This document shows positions 5,169 to 5,240 of a DNA stretch of 5,240 bases, in pieces. Position 1 is the stretch's first letter, and each line of letters opens with the position of its first letter. The stretch spans positions 1-5,240 of the forward strand of contig DJHY01000119.1 of NCBI GenBank assembly GCA_002433335.1. The letters run 5' to 3'. The position numbers and the translations under genes are program-made. The notes under the pieces were generated by a model, which saw nothing but the letters and a program-made list of their open reading frames with translations, was not told the origin of the DNA and ran no database searches. This DNA is from Rhodospirillaceae bacterium UBA6608. Its GTDB lineage: Bacteria; Pseudomonadota; Alphaproteobacteria; Rhodospirillales_A; Casp-alpha2.

Positions 5169-5240
5169 CGGAGTGTAGCTCAGCCTGGTAGAGCACTGTC
5201 TTCGGGAGGCAGGGGCCGGAGGTTCGAATCCTCTCACTCC
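5169..5240 (+). tRNA. tRNA-Pro (anticodon CGG), 3' end outside window
   Basis: The cloverleaf is readable. The acceptor 5' strand is CGGAGTG (5169-5175), then TA, then the D arm GCTC-AGCCTGGTA-GAGC (5178-5194). The anticodon arm is CTGTC-TTCGGGA-GGCAG (5196-5212), with anticodon CGG at 5203-5205 and the G37 expected of tRNA-Pro. The variable loop is GGGCC. The T arm is GGAGG-TTCGAAT-CCTCT (5218-5234). Six of the seven bases of the acceptor 3' strand (CACTCC, 5235-5240) are visible; the last base, discriminator and CCA fall beyond the edge. It decodes CCG, a common proline codon in this G+C-rich genome. The sequence resembles E. coli proK in the D, anticodon and T loops. A good promoter lies upstream. 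Confidence 0.95.

Noticed and set aside
3919..5178. Long plus-strand open frame of 419 codons
   Set aside because: It is antisense to the CYTH-CHAD gene, continues through the terminator and into the tRNA, and has no recognisable domain. Long antisense frames are expected at this G+C content.

Overview
The window looks like chromosomal DNA from a high-G+C alphaproteobacterium. A Rhodospirillales-type host (Magnetospirillum or Rhodospirillum relatives) is my best guess. This rests on G/C-ended codons, a long-chain polyprenyl diphosphate synthase divergent from a DUF2007 gene and a TrmN6-like methyltransferase gene, and a standalone CYTH-CHAD protein. It is an inference from gene content; no database was searched.

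Layout, left to right. Positions 1-897 hold a two-gene minus-strand unit: a DUF2007 protein (897-664), then 7 bp later a tRNA1(Val)-A37 N6-methyltransferase-like protein running off the left edge. A 142-bp divergent intergenic region (898-1039) carries overlapping candidate promoters and a pair of imperfect 17-bp direct repeats. The plus-strand polyprenyl diphosphate synthase gene (1040-2056) starts with GTG behind a good ribosome binding site. It makes the isoprenoid tail of ubiquinone.

A second minus-strand unit spans 4704-2088 and converges on the synthase gene. Its order is CYTH-CHAD protein (inorganic triphosphatase and polyphosphate-binding family), orphan ParA-type ATPase, small XRE-type helix-turn-helix protein. 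Spacings are 32 and 8 bp, so co-transcription is likely. A GC-rich inverted repeat lies directly ahead of the ParA ribosome binding site. The leader of the CYTH-CHAD gene has three copies of an A-tract motif. This cassette is the most interesting part of the window. A positioning ATPase, a DNA-binding protein and a predicted polyphosphate-binding protein in one unit suggest the testable idea that polyphosphate or a CHAD-marked body is positioned on the nucleoid.

Positions 4847-5240 contain a bidirectional intrinsic terminator, a doubtful 63-codon minus-strand ORF, a well-formed sigma70-type promoter and the first 72 nt of tRNA-Pro(CGG) on the plus strand, cut by the right edge. No insertion sequence, phage gene or CRISPR array is visible.
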